A DNA stretch of 64,000 bases from assembly GCA_024711325.1 (NCBI GenBank), contig JANJTC010000005.1:806001-870000 (forward strand). Direction: 5' to 3'. The translations under genes were made by a program, and so were the position numbers. The notes under the pieces were generated by a model. The model was not told where the DNA came from and ran no database searches. It saw only the letters and a program-made list of their open reading frames with translations. This document shows positions 45,216 to 54,721 of the stretch, piece by piece (within the stretch, counting starts at the first letter, position 1; each line of letters begins with the position of its first letter). The stretch is from Bacteriovoracaceae bacterium (GTDB lineage: Bacteria > Bdellovibrionota > Bacteriovoracia > Bacteriovoracales > Bacteriovoracaceae).

Positions 45216-47342
45216 ATGCGAAAAAGAAGAAGTGCTACCCGTCAGCCGAAGAAAATAAATTTCAACGTCGATCCCGAGCATTTTTTAAATCGGGATATAT
45301 CCTGGTTACATTTCAATCGCAGAGTTCTTATGGAGGCTTCGGACAAACGAAATCCTTTACTGGAAAGACTGCGTTTCCTGATCATATTTTCATCCAACCT
45401 TGATGAATTTGTGATGAAGCGAGTTGGTTACTTAAAACATCAGATTGCTTCAGGTTTTACTCATAGATCAATTGATGGGCAGACAACTGAAGAGCAATTG
45501 ACCAATATTAGAAAACACATCAATGAAGATCTCGAGCGCCAGCGTGGGATCTATCTGGAGCTCGTCGCTGAGCTGGAACGTCAGGATATTTACATCTATG
45601 ACTTCGATGACCTGGGGCCGGAGGATCAAGACTACCTTAAAAGTTATTTTAAGCGCAAAATGTTTCCAGTACTCACCCCTTTGTCAGTAGATCCTGGTCA
45701 TCCATTTCCTTTTATCTCAAACCTTTCCTATTCATTAGGCATGATTCTAAAAAACCCTCAAACGGAGACAATCTTATTTTCTCGAGTGAAAATTCCTGAA
45801 GTTATTCCAGGTTTGATTCAATTACCGAAAATTGAAGGTGAAAAGAAATCTAGATTTGTGACTACTGTGACATTGGTTCGATCTAATCTGAATCTACTTT
45901 ATCCTGGAATGGATATCCAGCAAACCGTTCCTTTTCGCGTCTCACGGAATGCTGATGTTGATCATCGGGAAGATGAAGCTCAGGATCTATTGATCCTCGT
46001 TGAAGAAGGCATTAAAGAACGCCGTCTGGCAGAATGTGTGCGACTCGAAATTCACCGGGATACTGATCCGAATATGACAAATTTCTTGAAAGACTCTTTA
46101 GAAATAGTGGATGAAGATATCTACCTGATGGATTTTCCAATAGATTTTTCCATCTTAAAAAGTATTGTTGATCTTGATCGTCCTGAACTTAAGTTTAAAC
46201 CCTGGTCTCCTATTATTCCGAAAGCCTTTTTTGAAAATTCCAACATCTTCAATCTTATCAGACAGGGTGATGTCTTGCTTCATCATCCATATGAGAGTTT
46301 CTCTGGAACTGTGGAGAAGTTTATTTCGTCGGCCGCAGATGATCCGAATGTCCTGACTATTAAAATGACCTTATACCGAACCGGCGATGATTCTTCTTTT
46401 ATCAGAAACCTTATTAAAGCCGCTGAAAAAGGCAAACAAGTGGTGTGCCTGGTTGAACTAAAAGCAAGGTTTGATGAACAAAGAAACATTGTTTGGGCAC
46501 AGAAGCTGGAAGATGCCGGTGTTCATGTCGTTTATGGAATCTTAGGGCTTAAGACTCATACAAAGACAACTCTCATTATTCGTCAGGAACATGACGGTGA
46601 AATCATGAGCTATGCTCACATTGGCACCGGGAACTACCACTCTCAAACTTCCAATTTGTATACAGACTTCGGACTTCTGACTTGTAATAAAAAGATTTGT
46701 GAAGAAGTGGGAGAAGTCTTTAACTACTTAACCGGTAGCTCTCTTAAAACTGATTATGCTGAGCTTCTGATAGCACCCATCAATATGAAGTCCAGCTTCA
46801 TGAATAAGATTCATCAGGAAATAAAAAATAAAAAGGCAGGAAAACCTGCCAGAATCATCGCTAAGATGAACTCCCTGGAGGATGAAGTTATTTCAGAGGC
46901 CTTATACGAGGCAAGCCAGGCAGGTGTTGAAATTATTCTTATTGTACGAGGTTTTTGTAGTTTGAAACCAGGTGTAAAAGAACTTTCAGAAAACATCAAA
47001 GTGATCTCCATTATTGGACGATTTCTTGAGCATTCGCGAATTTTCTTTTTTGCCTCGGGCTCTGAAGATTATCACGCAGGGGAGTTTTATATCGGCTCTG
47101 CAGATTGGATGCATCGAAACTTGCACAATAGGGTTGAGTTAATCACGCCGATACATGACTTGAAACTCAAAGAGAAGCTTTGGGAGTTTATTGATATCAT
47201 GCTGAAAGACAATCGCCTGGCCTGGTGCTTGAATGAAGATGGCACTTATACCCAAAAAGTTCCTCAAGAAAGTGAGGAAGAACAAGGTACCCATGCCATC
47301 GTGATGAAGAAAACCATTCAACGCGAAAAAGGCGTAACATGA
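45216..47342 (+). CDS. ppk: Polyphosphate kinase 1
   Basis: 708 aa. Polymerises ATP gamma-phosphate into polyphosphate. N-terminal domain FLNRDISWLHFNRRVLMEA and SSNLDEFVMKRVG; catalytic region with MTLYRTGDDSSFIRNLI, GLKTHTKTTLI (phosphorylated-His segment), SYAHIGTGNYH and IGSADWMHRNLHNRVEL. Length as expected. ATGA overlap with sixA. Confidence 0.96.
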   Translation: MRKRRSATRQPKKINFNVDPEHFLNRDISWLHFNRRVLMEASDKRNPLLERLRFLIIFSSNLDEFVMKRVGYLKHQIASGFTHRSIDGQTTEEQLTNIRKHINEDLERQRGIYLELVAELERQDIYIYDFDDLGPEDQDYLKSYFKRKMFPVLTPLSVDPGHPFPFISNLSYSLGMILKNPQTETILFSRVKIPEVIPGLIQLPKIEGEKKSRFVTTVTLVRSNLNLLYPGMDIQQTVPFRVSRNADVDHREDEAQDLLILVEEGIKERRLAECVRLEIHRDTDPNMTNFLKDSLEIVDEDIYLMDFPIDFSILKSIVDLDRPELKFKPWSPIIPKAFFENSNIFNLIRQGDVLLHHPYESFSGTVEKFISSAADDPNVLTIKMTLYRTGDDSSFIRNLIKAAEKGKQVVCLVELKARFDEQRNIVWAQKLEDAGVHVVYGILGLKTHTKTTLIIRQEHDGEIMSYAHIGTGNYHSQTSNLYTDFGLLTCNKKICEEVGEVFNYLTGSSLKTDYAELLIAPINMKSSFMNKIHQEIKNKKAGKPARIIAKMNSLEDEVISEALYEASQAGVEIILIVRGFCSLKPGVKELSENIKVISIIGRFLEHSRIFFFASGSEDYHAGEFYIGSADWMHRNLHNRVELITPIHDLKLKEKLWEFIDIMLKDNRLAWCLNEDGTYTQKVPQESEEEQGTHAIVMKKTIQREKGVT

Positions 47343-47833
47343 AATTAATTTTTCTAAGACATGGTCTGGCCGAAGGTCATTTCTCCAAAAAGCAGGATGA
47401 AGACTTTGAAAGAGAATTGACTGAAGAGGGAATTAGACGTCTCCATAAAACATTCAAGCTCTTTAAAAAAGTTCAATCTAATATTGATGTGATCTTCTCA
47501 TCCCCTTTGGCCCGAGCGATTCAGACTGCGGAGTTATTTTGGAGCTATTATCCGGCCTCAGATCTGGAGATGATGGCCGATCTGGATATTCTGGATGATC
47601 CTCGGCACTTAATTGAGTATATTTCATTTCTTCCTACAGATGGACAGTATGCCTTCATAGGTCATGACCCTCACATCACCAAGGTAATAGCCGCTCTCCT
47701 GGCCTTACACCCGGAACATGATTTTATGACGATCAAAAAGGGTGGAGTCTGTGTGTTAGAAGGTGGGATGTGGGATGGCTTTACTATGGAATTGTTGGTG
47801 AGTCCTAAATTCTTAAAGACCATTACCGACTAG
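47339..47833 (+). CDS. sixA: SixA-type phosphohistidine phosphatase (histidine phosphatase superfamily)
   Basis: 164 aa. Catalytic RHG in FLRHGLAEG, then FSSPLARAIQTAE and the second His in FIGHDPHI. In E. coli SixA removes phosphate from a histidine on a phosphorelay/PTS protein; linkage to ppk recurs in bacteria, but the substrate here is unknown. Its start is inside the ppk stop (ATGA). Converges with ppx, sharing 4 nt. Confidence 0.85.
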   Translation: MKLIFLRHGLAEGHFSKKQDEDFERELTEEGIRRLHKTFKLFKKVQSNIDVIFSSPLARAIQTAELFWSYYPASDLEMMADLDILDDPRHLIEYISFLPTDGQYAFIGHDPHITKVIAALLALHPEHDFMTIKKGGVCVLEGGMWDGFTMELLVSPKFLKTITD

Positions 47834-48780
47834 TCTTTCAGTATAAGACGTTTTGGAATAAATGACAGCATAGACAGGATGATGCCTTCTTTTAGTCCAA
47901 CCTTAGGTAGGTGAATCTTATCCATCTTTAATTCTTTCATTAAATGATGAGTCAACATAATTGCTGGCAAAATAACATCGGCACGATTTTGATCCAGCTC
48001 CAGACGACGAATGCGATCCACATAACTCATGGATGAGATAGTTTCTTCCATATGTTTAATCTCATCAAACATGGCGATCTGAGAAGTGGCCTTACCCAGA
48101 GTTTTTTTCCGGATTTTTCCAATACGGCGTAGATTTCCTCCTGTTCCTATCATGAGATCCAGGTCCTTTAACTTGATATGGCCCTTTATGAAGCTCATGA
48201 TCTTTGCAAGTTCTTCAGTTATTTTTTCCTCTAGCTCTTCTTTATTCTTGTAGCTAAGAAGTCTAACCGTTCCCACGGTAAAGCTATGAGCGGCGAGAAC
48301 TTGCTCATTTTTTACAATGGTAATCTCAGTGCTGCCGCCTCCAATATCCATCAAAACGGCTGACTTCTTTTTAAGGTTAACCTGGCCTTTGACGGCGCTG
48401 CAAATTAACTCGGCTTCTACATCGCCTTTGATCGTCTCAATCTCTATACCGGTTGAGTGTGCAATTTTCCTGGCCAGGATCTCTCCATTCTTTGATTCAC
48501 GCATGGCCGAAGTCGCCATGGCCCGGGTATCTGTAACGTTATATTCTGTGAATAAATGAAAAAGCTTGATAAAAGCTTCCTCGGTCAATTTCATCTTCTC
48601 AGGTGAAATGCTACCGGTATTAAAAACGTCTTCTCCTAAGCGTAGAGGTTCCCGGAAGCTCTTAATGACTTCAATTTCATTGCCTCTTTTACGGGCGATA
48701 ACCGCTCTGAGGGCATTAGAGCCCAAATCAATGGCAGCGAGTGTTTCTAAGTTCAGGACTTTATTAAGATAGCTTGGCAT
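47830..48780 (-). CDS. ppx: Exopolyphosphatase / guanosine pentaphosphatase family protein
   Basis: 316 aa. ASKHA-fold motifs AAIDLGSNALRAVIA, TSAMRES and LMDIGGGSTEIT. Hydrolyses terminal phosphates of polyphosphate (Ppx) or pppGpp (GppA); the short length (no C-terminal HD-like extension) matches the two-domain Ppx-GppA form. Tail-to-tail with sixA, so synthesis and degradation genes sit together but on opposite strands. Confidence 0.92.
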   Translation of the reverse strand: MPSYLNKVLNLETLAAIDLGSNALRAVIARKRGNEIEVIKSFREPLRLGEDVFNTGSISPEKMKLTEEAFIKLFHLFTEYNVTDTRAMATSAMRESKNGEILARKIAHSTGIEIETIKGDVEAELICSAVKGQVNLKKKSAVLMDIGGGSTEITIVKNEQVLAAHSFTVGTVRLLSYKNKEELEEKITEELAKIMSFIKGHIKLKDLDLMIGTGGNLRRIGKIRKKTLGKATSQIAMFDEIKHMEETISSMSYVDRIRRLELDQNRADVILPAIMLTHHLMKELKMDKIHLPKVGLKEGIILSMLSFIPKRLILKD

Positions 48781-48860
48781 ATGAGTTAATATTACACAGA
48801 GTCTGGTGAAAAAACTAATTACAGCTTATTAAGTTTGTATAAAGTTCAGAGGAATAAGTT

Positions 48861-49190
48861 ATGAGATGGAAGAAGCTTTTGGAGCGATACACTCTTGTGA
48901 AAAGACCGACCTTAAAAGTGGTGAATCCCCGGGTTGGAACATCAATCATTCCTCTTGACCAGGGTGATGATCAGATTTTTTTCCAGTACTTAACCAATAA
49001 GTTGCACGCGCTTTATTTCGAAGGCTCTGAAGTGCAGCTTACCAGCATAATCCATAAATTGCGGGATAATCAGGGGTTTACCATCCAGAAGATGAAGTTT
49101 TCTGTGGGGAGGGGAAGGGAGAAGCTGATGCTTCTGCATTTGAAGTTCCCTGACAATGTAGAGATCCGTCGACTAATCAAGCTTACATAA
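48861..49190 (+). CDS. Small protein of unknown function
   Basis: 109 aa, basic, no signal peptide or membrane segment. GAGG precedes the ATG. Sequence PRVGTSIIPLDQGDDQIFF then alternating strands and helices; no family recognised. Stands between divergent ppx and convergent icd with its own terminator, so likely a genuine monocistronic gene. Confidence 0.6.
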   Translation: MRWKKLLERYTLVKRPTLKVVNPRVGTSIIPLDQGDDQIFFQYLTNKLHALYFEGSEVQLTSIIHKLRDNQGFTIQKMKFSVGRGREKLMLLHLKFPDNVEIRRLIKLT

Positions 49191-49191
49191 A

Positions 49192-49213
49192 AAAGGCCCC
49201 TTTCGGGGCCTTT
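49192..49213. terminator. Bidirectional terminator between the 109-aa gene and icd
   Basis: AAAGGCCCC-TTTC-GGGGCCTTT stem-loop (49192-49213), followed by GATTTTTT on the plus strand and by TTTTTATG on the minus strand. Serves both convergent genes. Confidence 0.9.
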
Positions 49214-49219
49214 GATTTT

Positions 49220-50443
49220 TTAAGAAAGTTTTTTCTGAAGATTTGAATTGATCGCTTCGAGGAACTGTTCAGTCGTAAGATACTTATCAGCTGTCACTTT
49301 ATCGCCATGGATACAAGCGGCCAGATCCTTCGTCATCTTTCCTTCTTCAACGGTTTGGATACAAACCTGCTCAAGGGTTTCACAGAAATTTTGAAGCTCT
49401 TTATTTCCATCTAGTTTTCCACGGTGATTTAAACCGCGAGTCCATGCAAAGATTGAAGCAATTGGATTTGTTGAAGTCGGTTTACCTTGTTGATGTAAAC
49501 GGAAGTGACGAGTCACTGTTCCATGAGCTGCTTCTGCTTCCAGCGTTTTTCCATCTGGAGTCAGAAGTACGGATGTCATAAGACCCAGTGAACCAAATCC
49601 CTGAGCAACAGTATCCGATTGGACATCACCATCATAGTTCTTACAGGCCCAAACGAAACCACCGGACCATTTCATACATGCTGCAACCATATCGTCGATT
49701 AGACGATGTTCATAAACGATGCCCTTGGCCTCAAATTTTTTCTTATAATTCTTTTCATAGATATCAGCAAAGATGTCTTTAAAACGACCATCATACTTCT
49801 TAAGAATAGTGTTCTTGGTAGAGAGGTAAAGCGGCCAGCCTTTTACAAGTGCCATGTTAAAACATGATTCAGCAAATCCTCGGATGGATTCCTCTGTGTT
49901 GTACATAGATAGAGCGACACCTGGACCCTGGAACTTATAAACTTCCCATTCCTGGGTTTTGCCATCCTCACCAGTGAAACTCATTTTAAGCGTCCCTTTA
50001 CCTGGAATCACCGTATCAGTAGCACGGTACTGATCACCGAAAGCATGACGGCCAATTACGATTGGCTGAGTCCAACCAGGGACAAGGCGAGGAATGTTTT
50101 TAATGATAATTGGCTCACGGAAAACCGTACCATCAAGGATGTTCCGGATAGTTCCGTTAGGAGATTTCCACATTTGTTTTAAGTTGAATTCTTCAACACG
50201 CTTCTCATCAGGCGTAATGGTTGCGCACTTAATACCGACGTTGTACTTCTTGATAGCTTCAGCAGCTTCAACGGTTACTTTGTCATCAGTCTTATCACGA
50301 TTTTCCATCCCTAAGTCATAATACTTAATGTCGACATCGACATAAGGAGTGATGAGTTTATCTTTGATAAAAGACCAGATGATTCTTGTCATTTCATCGC
50401 CGTCGAGCTCGACGACAGGATTTTGCACTTTAATTTTGGCCAT
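49220..50443 (-). CDS. icd: NADP-dependent isocitrate dehydrogenase (eukaryote-like type)
   Basis: 407 aa from the ATG at 50443 (GGAG 6 nt upstream). Oxidises isocitrate to 2-oxoglutarate. Reads like the homodimeric cytosolic/mitochondrial eukaryotic enzyme: [71 protein letters not shown] and [12 protein letters not shown]. Such forms occur in some bacteria and differ from the short E. coli type. Relevant to the glyoxylate shunt genes at the right end, with which it competes for isocitrate. Confidence 0.96.
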   Translation of the reverse strand: MAKIKVQNPVVELDGDEMTRIIWSFIKDKLITPYVDVDIKYYDLGMENRDKTDDKVTVEAAEAIKKYNVGIKCATITPDEKRVEEFNLKQMWKSPNGTIRNILDGTVFREPIIIKNIPRLVPGWTQPIVIGRHAFGDQYRATDTVIPGKGTLKMSFTGEDGKTQEWEVYKFQGPGVALSMYNTEESIRGFAESCFNMALVKGWPLYLSTKNTILKKYDGRFKDIFADIYEKNYKKKFEAKGIVYEHRLIDDMVAACMKWSGGFVWACKNYDGDVQSDTVAQGFGSLGLMTSVLLTPDGKTLEAEAAHGTVTRHFRLHQQGKPTSTNPIASIFAWTRGLNHRGKLDGNKELQNFCETLEQVCIQTVEEGKMTKDLAACIHGDKVTADKYLTTEQFLEAINSNLQKKLS

Positions 50444-50543
50444 AACATTCTCCAAGGAACTAATTGTTGGAAGGACTTATATATTGGGGAAAAAAGGGCC
50501 ATTTGTCGAGGATGTGCAGCGCGTATATATGTGAAAAAATGAA

Positions 50544-51200
50544 TCAGAGGGCCCCAGGCATGGGTTTGAGGACTTCTAACTCGACTTTATATCCCTTACC
50601 GAGCAGTTCGGTGTAGATCTTAAGCACATTTTCACCGTTTGTACTAATTGAGAGGAATTTAAGTGAGGGGTGATAATAGTACTGAGAATGACCAGAACTA
50701 AGAATCTCTTCCCGAATATCGGCAGTCACCCCTTTAATATGAACAATTGAAGAAATGGGATAAAGTTTGTTGGTTGTTTTAGTCATGGCGACCGGAACGT
50801 GGTGATGATCAGATTCAGTTTTAAAGTAAACATAGAGATCGTCTTTGTGAATCACTTCTCCCATTGATAATTCAAAACTTTCCTTGGAGATAGCTGCTAC
50901 ATTTTTTAAGAAAACATGGCCTCGACTTAATTTTATAGTGAAGTCTTTTTGAAAAGTAGACTCAACACTTTGAGGGATTCGGTTTACCAGTTGAGCATGA
51001 AGTGATGTCTTACCTCTAAATGCCTGCACAGTCCTATGATGCACGATTTTCTGAGGAGAGTACTTCTGTTGAACCCCAGAACTGGAAGCCAGTTTCCTTT
51101 CTATTCTAAGCGGAGGAGTCTCTTTTTTGTCCTCCTGATTGAGAGCATAAAACAATAAAAGGAGTGGCAAGGCCCAAAATATTCTTTTGAAAATTTTCAT
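50544..51200 (-). CDS. Exported partner of the subtilase (unknown function)
   Basis: 218 aa with an N-terminal hydrophobic segment (about 6-20) for anchoring or export, then a basic linker and a beta-rich domain; the last 60 residues (SLKFLSISTNGENVLKIYTELL) look like a compact alpha/beta fold. The ATG overlaps the stop of the subtilase gene (ATGA). By linkage it could be a regulator, inhibitor or targeting factor for the protease, but no family was recognised. Confidence 0.55.
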   Translation of the reverse strand: MKIFKRIFWALPLLLLFYALNQEDKKETPPLRIERKLASSSGVQQKYSPQKIVHHRTVQAFRGKTSLHAQLVNRIPQSVESTFQKDFTIKLSRGHVFLKNVAAISKESFELSMGEVIHKDDLYVYFKTESDHHHVPVAMTKTTNKLYPISSIVHIKGVTADIREEILSSGHSQYYYHPSLKFLSISTNGENVLKIYTELLGKGYKVELEVLKPMPGAL

Positions 51201-53302
51201 AAGGTACTGGCCACAAAAGGTTTTACTTGTATTGATGAGAAACCAAAGGGACTCACTGCCCGAACTTGCAAGTAGTAGGTTTGACCCAGATTCATCGACA
51301 GCCCTGTAAGTTGATGACCATAATTTTCAAGACCAATATTAGTCCAATTTTTTACTGAGACATCATCAGCTGTAAGGCCGATGGCCGCCTGATACTGAAA
51401 TAGAGAAGCATGGCCAAGTGAATTTGAAAAAGAAAATACCGGGGAAGCCGTAAGAGATTGTGAACCTGGAGTTGTAAGAGTCACATCCGTCACTGGATAA
51501 GGAAGAGATAATTCATACTGAGACCTGTGCCCGCTAATCAGGATCTTCCAGTTTATTAAATCGCCGGTCCCATTACTTGCACTTCCGTCATAGACTTTTA
51601 AAGTCCAGTATCCTTCAGAAGATTCTCCATAGAAAGCGTTTGAAAGCATAAGCGTATCGACTTCCAAGGCAGAGCCTTCAAGCTTAGAGTTAATGTTCAA
51701 AAGACGACTCTCAGTTCCGCTCGGGGAGACCAGATGAATCGCCAGGTCTCCAGGAGAAGGATGATCAGTGGTGATCTGAATTTGGACTGACTCGATAATA
51801 TAATCATGTCCTACCCAGATTTTTTCTTCTTGGGGGAAATTACTTTCATCGCTAATAGTCCTTCCAATGAGATCTCCTGAACTATAGTACCAAACACCGG
51901 CCTGATTAATGGTCTGTTCAAATTCTCCTAAAGTGGATGGATCATAATTCATGGCCTCTCTTACCGCCTCATCAGCATCAATCCGGCCAAAACCATACCA
52001 ATTGGAAAACCAAATATTGGCAGCATTTTTAACCCATTTATAATCGTACACATACCCGCTAAGGCCAAAACCCCAAGGATGTGAAAGAGTATTAAAAATA
52101 GGATCGTAATCAATAATATCGGCCGTAATCGCCAGGATGTGTTTCACATCTCGCCAGGTCAGGTCAGGGTTGGCCTCAAGCATTAGCGCAATCACTCCAG
52201 ATGCTACGGGAGCTGCAGAGGAGGTTCCGTTAAAAGTACTTGTGTAGTTACACAATGGATTAAGTAGATGAGAGCCATAATTAAATTTAGTCTGATTAAT
52301 ATCACGATAACTGGCCCCAGCGTTACATCCCTGGATGTCAGTGGTGATCATGGCGGGCTCAATGAGTCCATCTTCGCCACCCGGAGCTGAGATCCAAATT
52401 CCACTTCCAGGAGTTGAATAGCTGGCCGAATATCCTTCAGCATTAACCGCGGCGATAATGACTTTATAGGGAGTCGCAAGATTACTGTGAGCATTTGTAT
52501 TGGCGGCAGATTTTATCACACAGTTAGGATCTGTGCTGGGAAGGCACACAAGGTAACTGGCAGCGTATCCGTTACCTGCGGATTGAACATACAAAGAACC
52601 CTTACCATCTCGTCCATTGTTAATTCCGACAAGAAGGGCTTCTTCTGCAGTTAAATCTTCTGTGTGAAAGATGGTGTCTGAATAACCATAGCTATAGTTG
52701 AAAATGTCAAAGTCACCTGTCATTTGATCAAGGTATTTGGCCAGTCGGGATTCATCAGTCTCAGAAGATGATGGGGAATAGATATAGCGAAATGCCGAGA
52801 ACTTTGAGGCCGGTGCCACTCCTCTTGAGCCGATTCCGTTCCAGCCTGTGGCCGAGGAAAGTCCAGCAACTGATGTACCATGGTAATCACCATTGGAAGG
52901 TAAGGGGCTGGTGTTGTGCCAGTAAAGAGGATTATTAAAAGAATAATTGCGATGTTCATTGGCCAGAGTATTATTGACGAGGTCAGGATGATCAATATCA
53001 ACACCGGAATCTGAAACAGCAATTCTGATCCCTCTGCCTAATATGTTTAACTGCTCATGGACTGGTTTAAGATTGATATCATGACCAGAATTTCCAGGAT
53101 ATGAGCTGAAAGAATTTTGAGCGGTATTATTTAAGTGCCAGGCATAAAGGGCGAGGGGATCTTCCTGAGTTCCTGAGCTTCCACCAGTATTCCCACCACC
53201 AGTTCCACCCGTGCTGCCAGCTTGCGGACGTGAGACTGTACCATCGTCTTTCACGCAGCTTATGCATAGGATAAGGATGATTAATGACAACCCGAACTTC
53301 AT
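51197..53302 (-). CDS. Subtilisin-family (S8) lipoprotein with P-domain
   Basis: 701 aa. Signal and lipobox-like CISC (Cys16), Gly/Thr/Ser linker (about 24-46), then an S8 catalytic domain with Asp98 (VSDSGVD), His141 (DYHGTSVAG), oxyanion Asn244 (SAGNG) and Ser361 (NGTSSAAPVASG). A P/proprotein-convertase domain follows (about 460-590; VQIQITTDHPSPGDLAIHL, GYWTLKVYDGSA) and a fibronectin III-like end. No propeptide is evident between lipid anchor and catalytic domain. Probably surface or periplasmic. GGAG precedes the ATG. Coupled to the next gene. Confidence 0.9.
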   Translation of the reverse strand: MKFGLSLIILILCISCVKDDGTVSRPQAGSTGGTGGGNTGGSSGTQEDPLALYAWHLNNTAQNSFSSYPGNSGHDINLKPVHEQLNILGRGIRIAVSDSGVDIDHPDLVNNTLANEHRNYSFNNPLYWHNTSPLPSNGDYHGTSVAGLSSATGWNGIGSRGVAPASKFSAFRYIYSPSSSETDESRLAKYLDQMTGDFDIFNYSYGYSDTIFHTEDLTAEEALLVGINNGRDGKGSLYVQSAGNGYAASYLVCLPSTDPNCVIKSAANTNAHSNLATPYKVIIAAVNAEGYSASYSTPGSGIWISAPGGEDGLIEPAMITTDIQGCNAGASYRDINQTKFNYGSHLLNPLCNYTSTFNGTSSAAPVASGVIALMLEANPDLTWRDVKHILAITADIIDYDPIFNTLSHPWGFGLSGYVYDYKWVKNAANIWFSNWYGFGRIDADEAVREAMNYDPSTLGEFEQTINQAGVWYYSSGDLIGRTISDESNFPQEEKIWVGHDYIIESVQIQITTDHPSPGDLAIHLVSPSGTESRLLNINSKLEGSALEVDTLMLSNAFYGESSEGYWTLKVYDGSASNGTGDLINWKILISGHRSQYELSLPYPVTDVTLTTPGSQSLTASPVFSFSNSLGHASLFQYQAAIGLTADDVSVKNWTNIGLENYGHQLTGLSMNLGQTYYLQVRAVSPFGFSSIQVKPFVASTL

Positions 53303-53366
53303 TTGGAACTCCCATTATGCTATCGGCATTTTGGGGTCCAATCTATAGATGAGATTTATTGGGGAG

Positions 53367-53852
53367 TTAAGGTGCCTGAGTGAAATACTCGGTCGAGGGG
53401 ATTTCAGGCCTTACGACAAAGACATCACAGGGGGCGAATTTAACCATATAGTCAGTGAAGGAACTATGAAAAAATCCCTCAAATCCGTGTTTCCCACGAG
53501 TGGAAACTACAATCAGTGTTGCCTGGATATTTTTCAGAATATCAATGACCTCTTCCTCTGGATGAAAATCTTTAGTGATATGAAACTCAATTTTTCCTTC
53601 ATAGTCAGCGGGAATAATCTTTCGAGCCTCTTCTTTTAGGAATTTTTTTAATGTCGGGACCATTTCTTCATATGTCCCATCATCTGGCGATTCGACTAGG
53701 CCAAATTCCAAAGGAGTAATATTCTTTTTTACTACATGGATGAAGTGAATGCTTTGAACGTGAGTAAAATCGAACTTTCGGCCCCATTCATGCAGTGGTC
53801 CCAGTAATGTTTCTTCGAGTGGTAGAGCAATAGCAATTCTTTGAGGGCGCAT
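53367..53852 (-). CDS. Universal stress protein (UspA family)
   Basis: 161 aa, alpha/beta fold with IAIALPLEETLLGPL at the start and LIVVSTRGKHGFEGFF at the nucleotide-binding loop. The ATP motif G-x2-G-x9-G(S/T) is incomplete (no final Gly), so it may not bind ATP. AGGAGG precedes the ATG. Divergent from the hemerythrin/ergothioneine cluster across a 217-nt gap with palindromes. Confidence 0.88.
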   Translation of the reverse strand: MRPQRIAIALPLEETLLGPLHEWGRKFDFTHVQSIHFIHVVKKNITPLEFGLVESPDDGTYEEMVPTLKKFLKEEARKIIPADYEGKIEFHITKDFHPEEEVIDILKNIQATLIVVSTRGKHGFEGFFHSSFTDYMVKFAPCDVFVVRPEIPSTEYFTQAP

Positions 53853-53915
53853 AAGAAACCTCCTGGAAAAGAAATTATCTCATAGCGAGAAGAAGACAAG
53901 AAGCAGATTAAAACA

Positions 53916-53941
53916 GAGTGACTAAAAGAGTTATATCACTC
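53916..53941. repeat. Inverted repeat GAGTGA/TCACTC in the usp-hemerythrin gap
   Basis: 6-bp arms (53916-53921 and 53936-53941) spaced by 14 nt, between divergent genes. Possible operator half-sites. Confidence 0.35.
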
Positions 53942-53963
53942 GGGGCAAACCTCCACGGCCCAG

Positions 53964-53982
53964 TTTATGCTAACAGCATAAA
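53964..53982. repeat. Inverted repeat TTTATGC/GCATAAA in the usp-hemerythrin gap
   Basis: 7-bp perfect arms (53964-53970 and 53976-53982) around TAACA. Symmetric site suited to a dimeric regulator of either divergent unit, or a leader hairpin. Confidence 0.4.
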
Positions 53983-54069
53983 GATGTGGTTCTCACTACT
54001 TCAAGTGATGCATCATTGGCCCCATGCTTGCTTAATAATGATTGTCTCGGAGCAGGCAGGAGGGAAAAG

Positions 54070-54687
54070 ATGACAAAAAGGAATAAGGTGGCCCATCAGA
54101 CCTTTTCTGATGTCATTGGCCTGACTGTAGTTGAATTGATTCTCACGGATCACCTTATCATTAAGGAGTATATTGACGTTCTTACAAATCAACACGCTAG
54201 AAAACCTGAAAAATTATCAAAGGCCGGCATCTTTCTGGATGTCCTCTATCTTCATTCAAATGCTGAGAAGAAAGCCATATACACTCCCTTAAAAACAAAT
54301 GAAGAGTTACACTTCAATATCCTGGAAGCAGAAATTGAACATGGTCTTATTGATAACAAGATCAGATCTTTGAAACGAAAATTACATAATTCAAAAAGCT
54401 TGAAGGATGAGGTTGAAGCAGAACTTAAAGTGTTAGCTGAACTGGTGAAACTTCATTTAATGGAAGAAGAAAGCGAAATACTTCCAAAAATGATAGAAGC
54501 GTTACCAGATCATACCCTTGAAGAAATTGGGCGTGATTTCATGAAGCTAAGGAAGTTTTCCTTTGAAGAACTAGCGGCCTATCCGGATCTGACTGGAGAA
54601 CTCATTGAATGGAAAGAATCCATTGAAAAGGACTCAAGAATTTTTGTAAGCAAAATGGACAAAGTCGTGGAGAACATGCAGCACTAG
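54070..54687 (+). CDS. Hemerythrin-like (HHE) protein
   Basis: 205 aa from the ATG at 54070 (GGAGGG just upstream); the frame extends to 53986 but without that signal. Four-helix-bundle pattern with metal ligands: DHLIIKEYI, LYLHSNAEKKAIY, EIEHGLID and LHLMEEESEILPKM, arranged as in hemerythrin HHE domains that bind a non-heme diiron centre. Possible O2, NO or iron sensing or storage. First gene in the rightward redox cluster. Confidence 0.82.
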   Translation: MTKRNKVAHQTFSDVIGLTVVELILTDHLIIKEYIDVLTNQHARKPEKLSKAGIFLDVLYLHSNAEKKAIYTPLKTNEELHFNILEAEIEHGLIDNKIRSLKRKLHNSKSLKDEVEAELKVLAELVKLHLMEEESEILPKMIEALPDHTLEEIGRDFMKLRKFSFEELAAYPDLTGELIEWKESIEKDSRIFVSKMDKVVENMQH

Positions 54688-54721
54688 CTACCCATTCTCC
54701 CATCTTAACAAGGAGTAGGTT

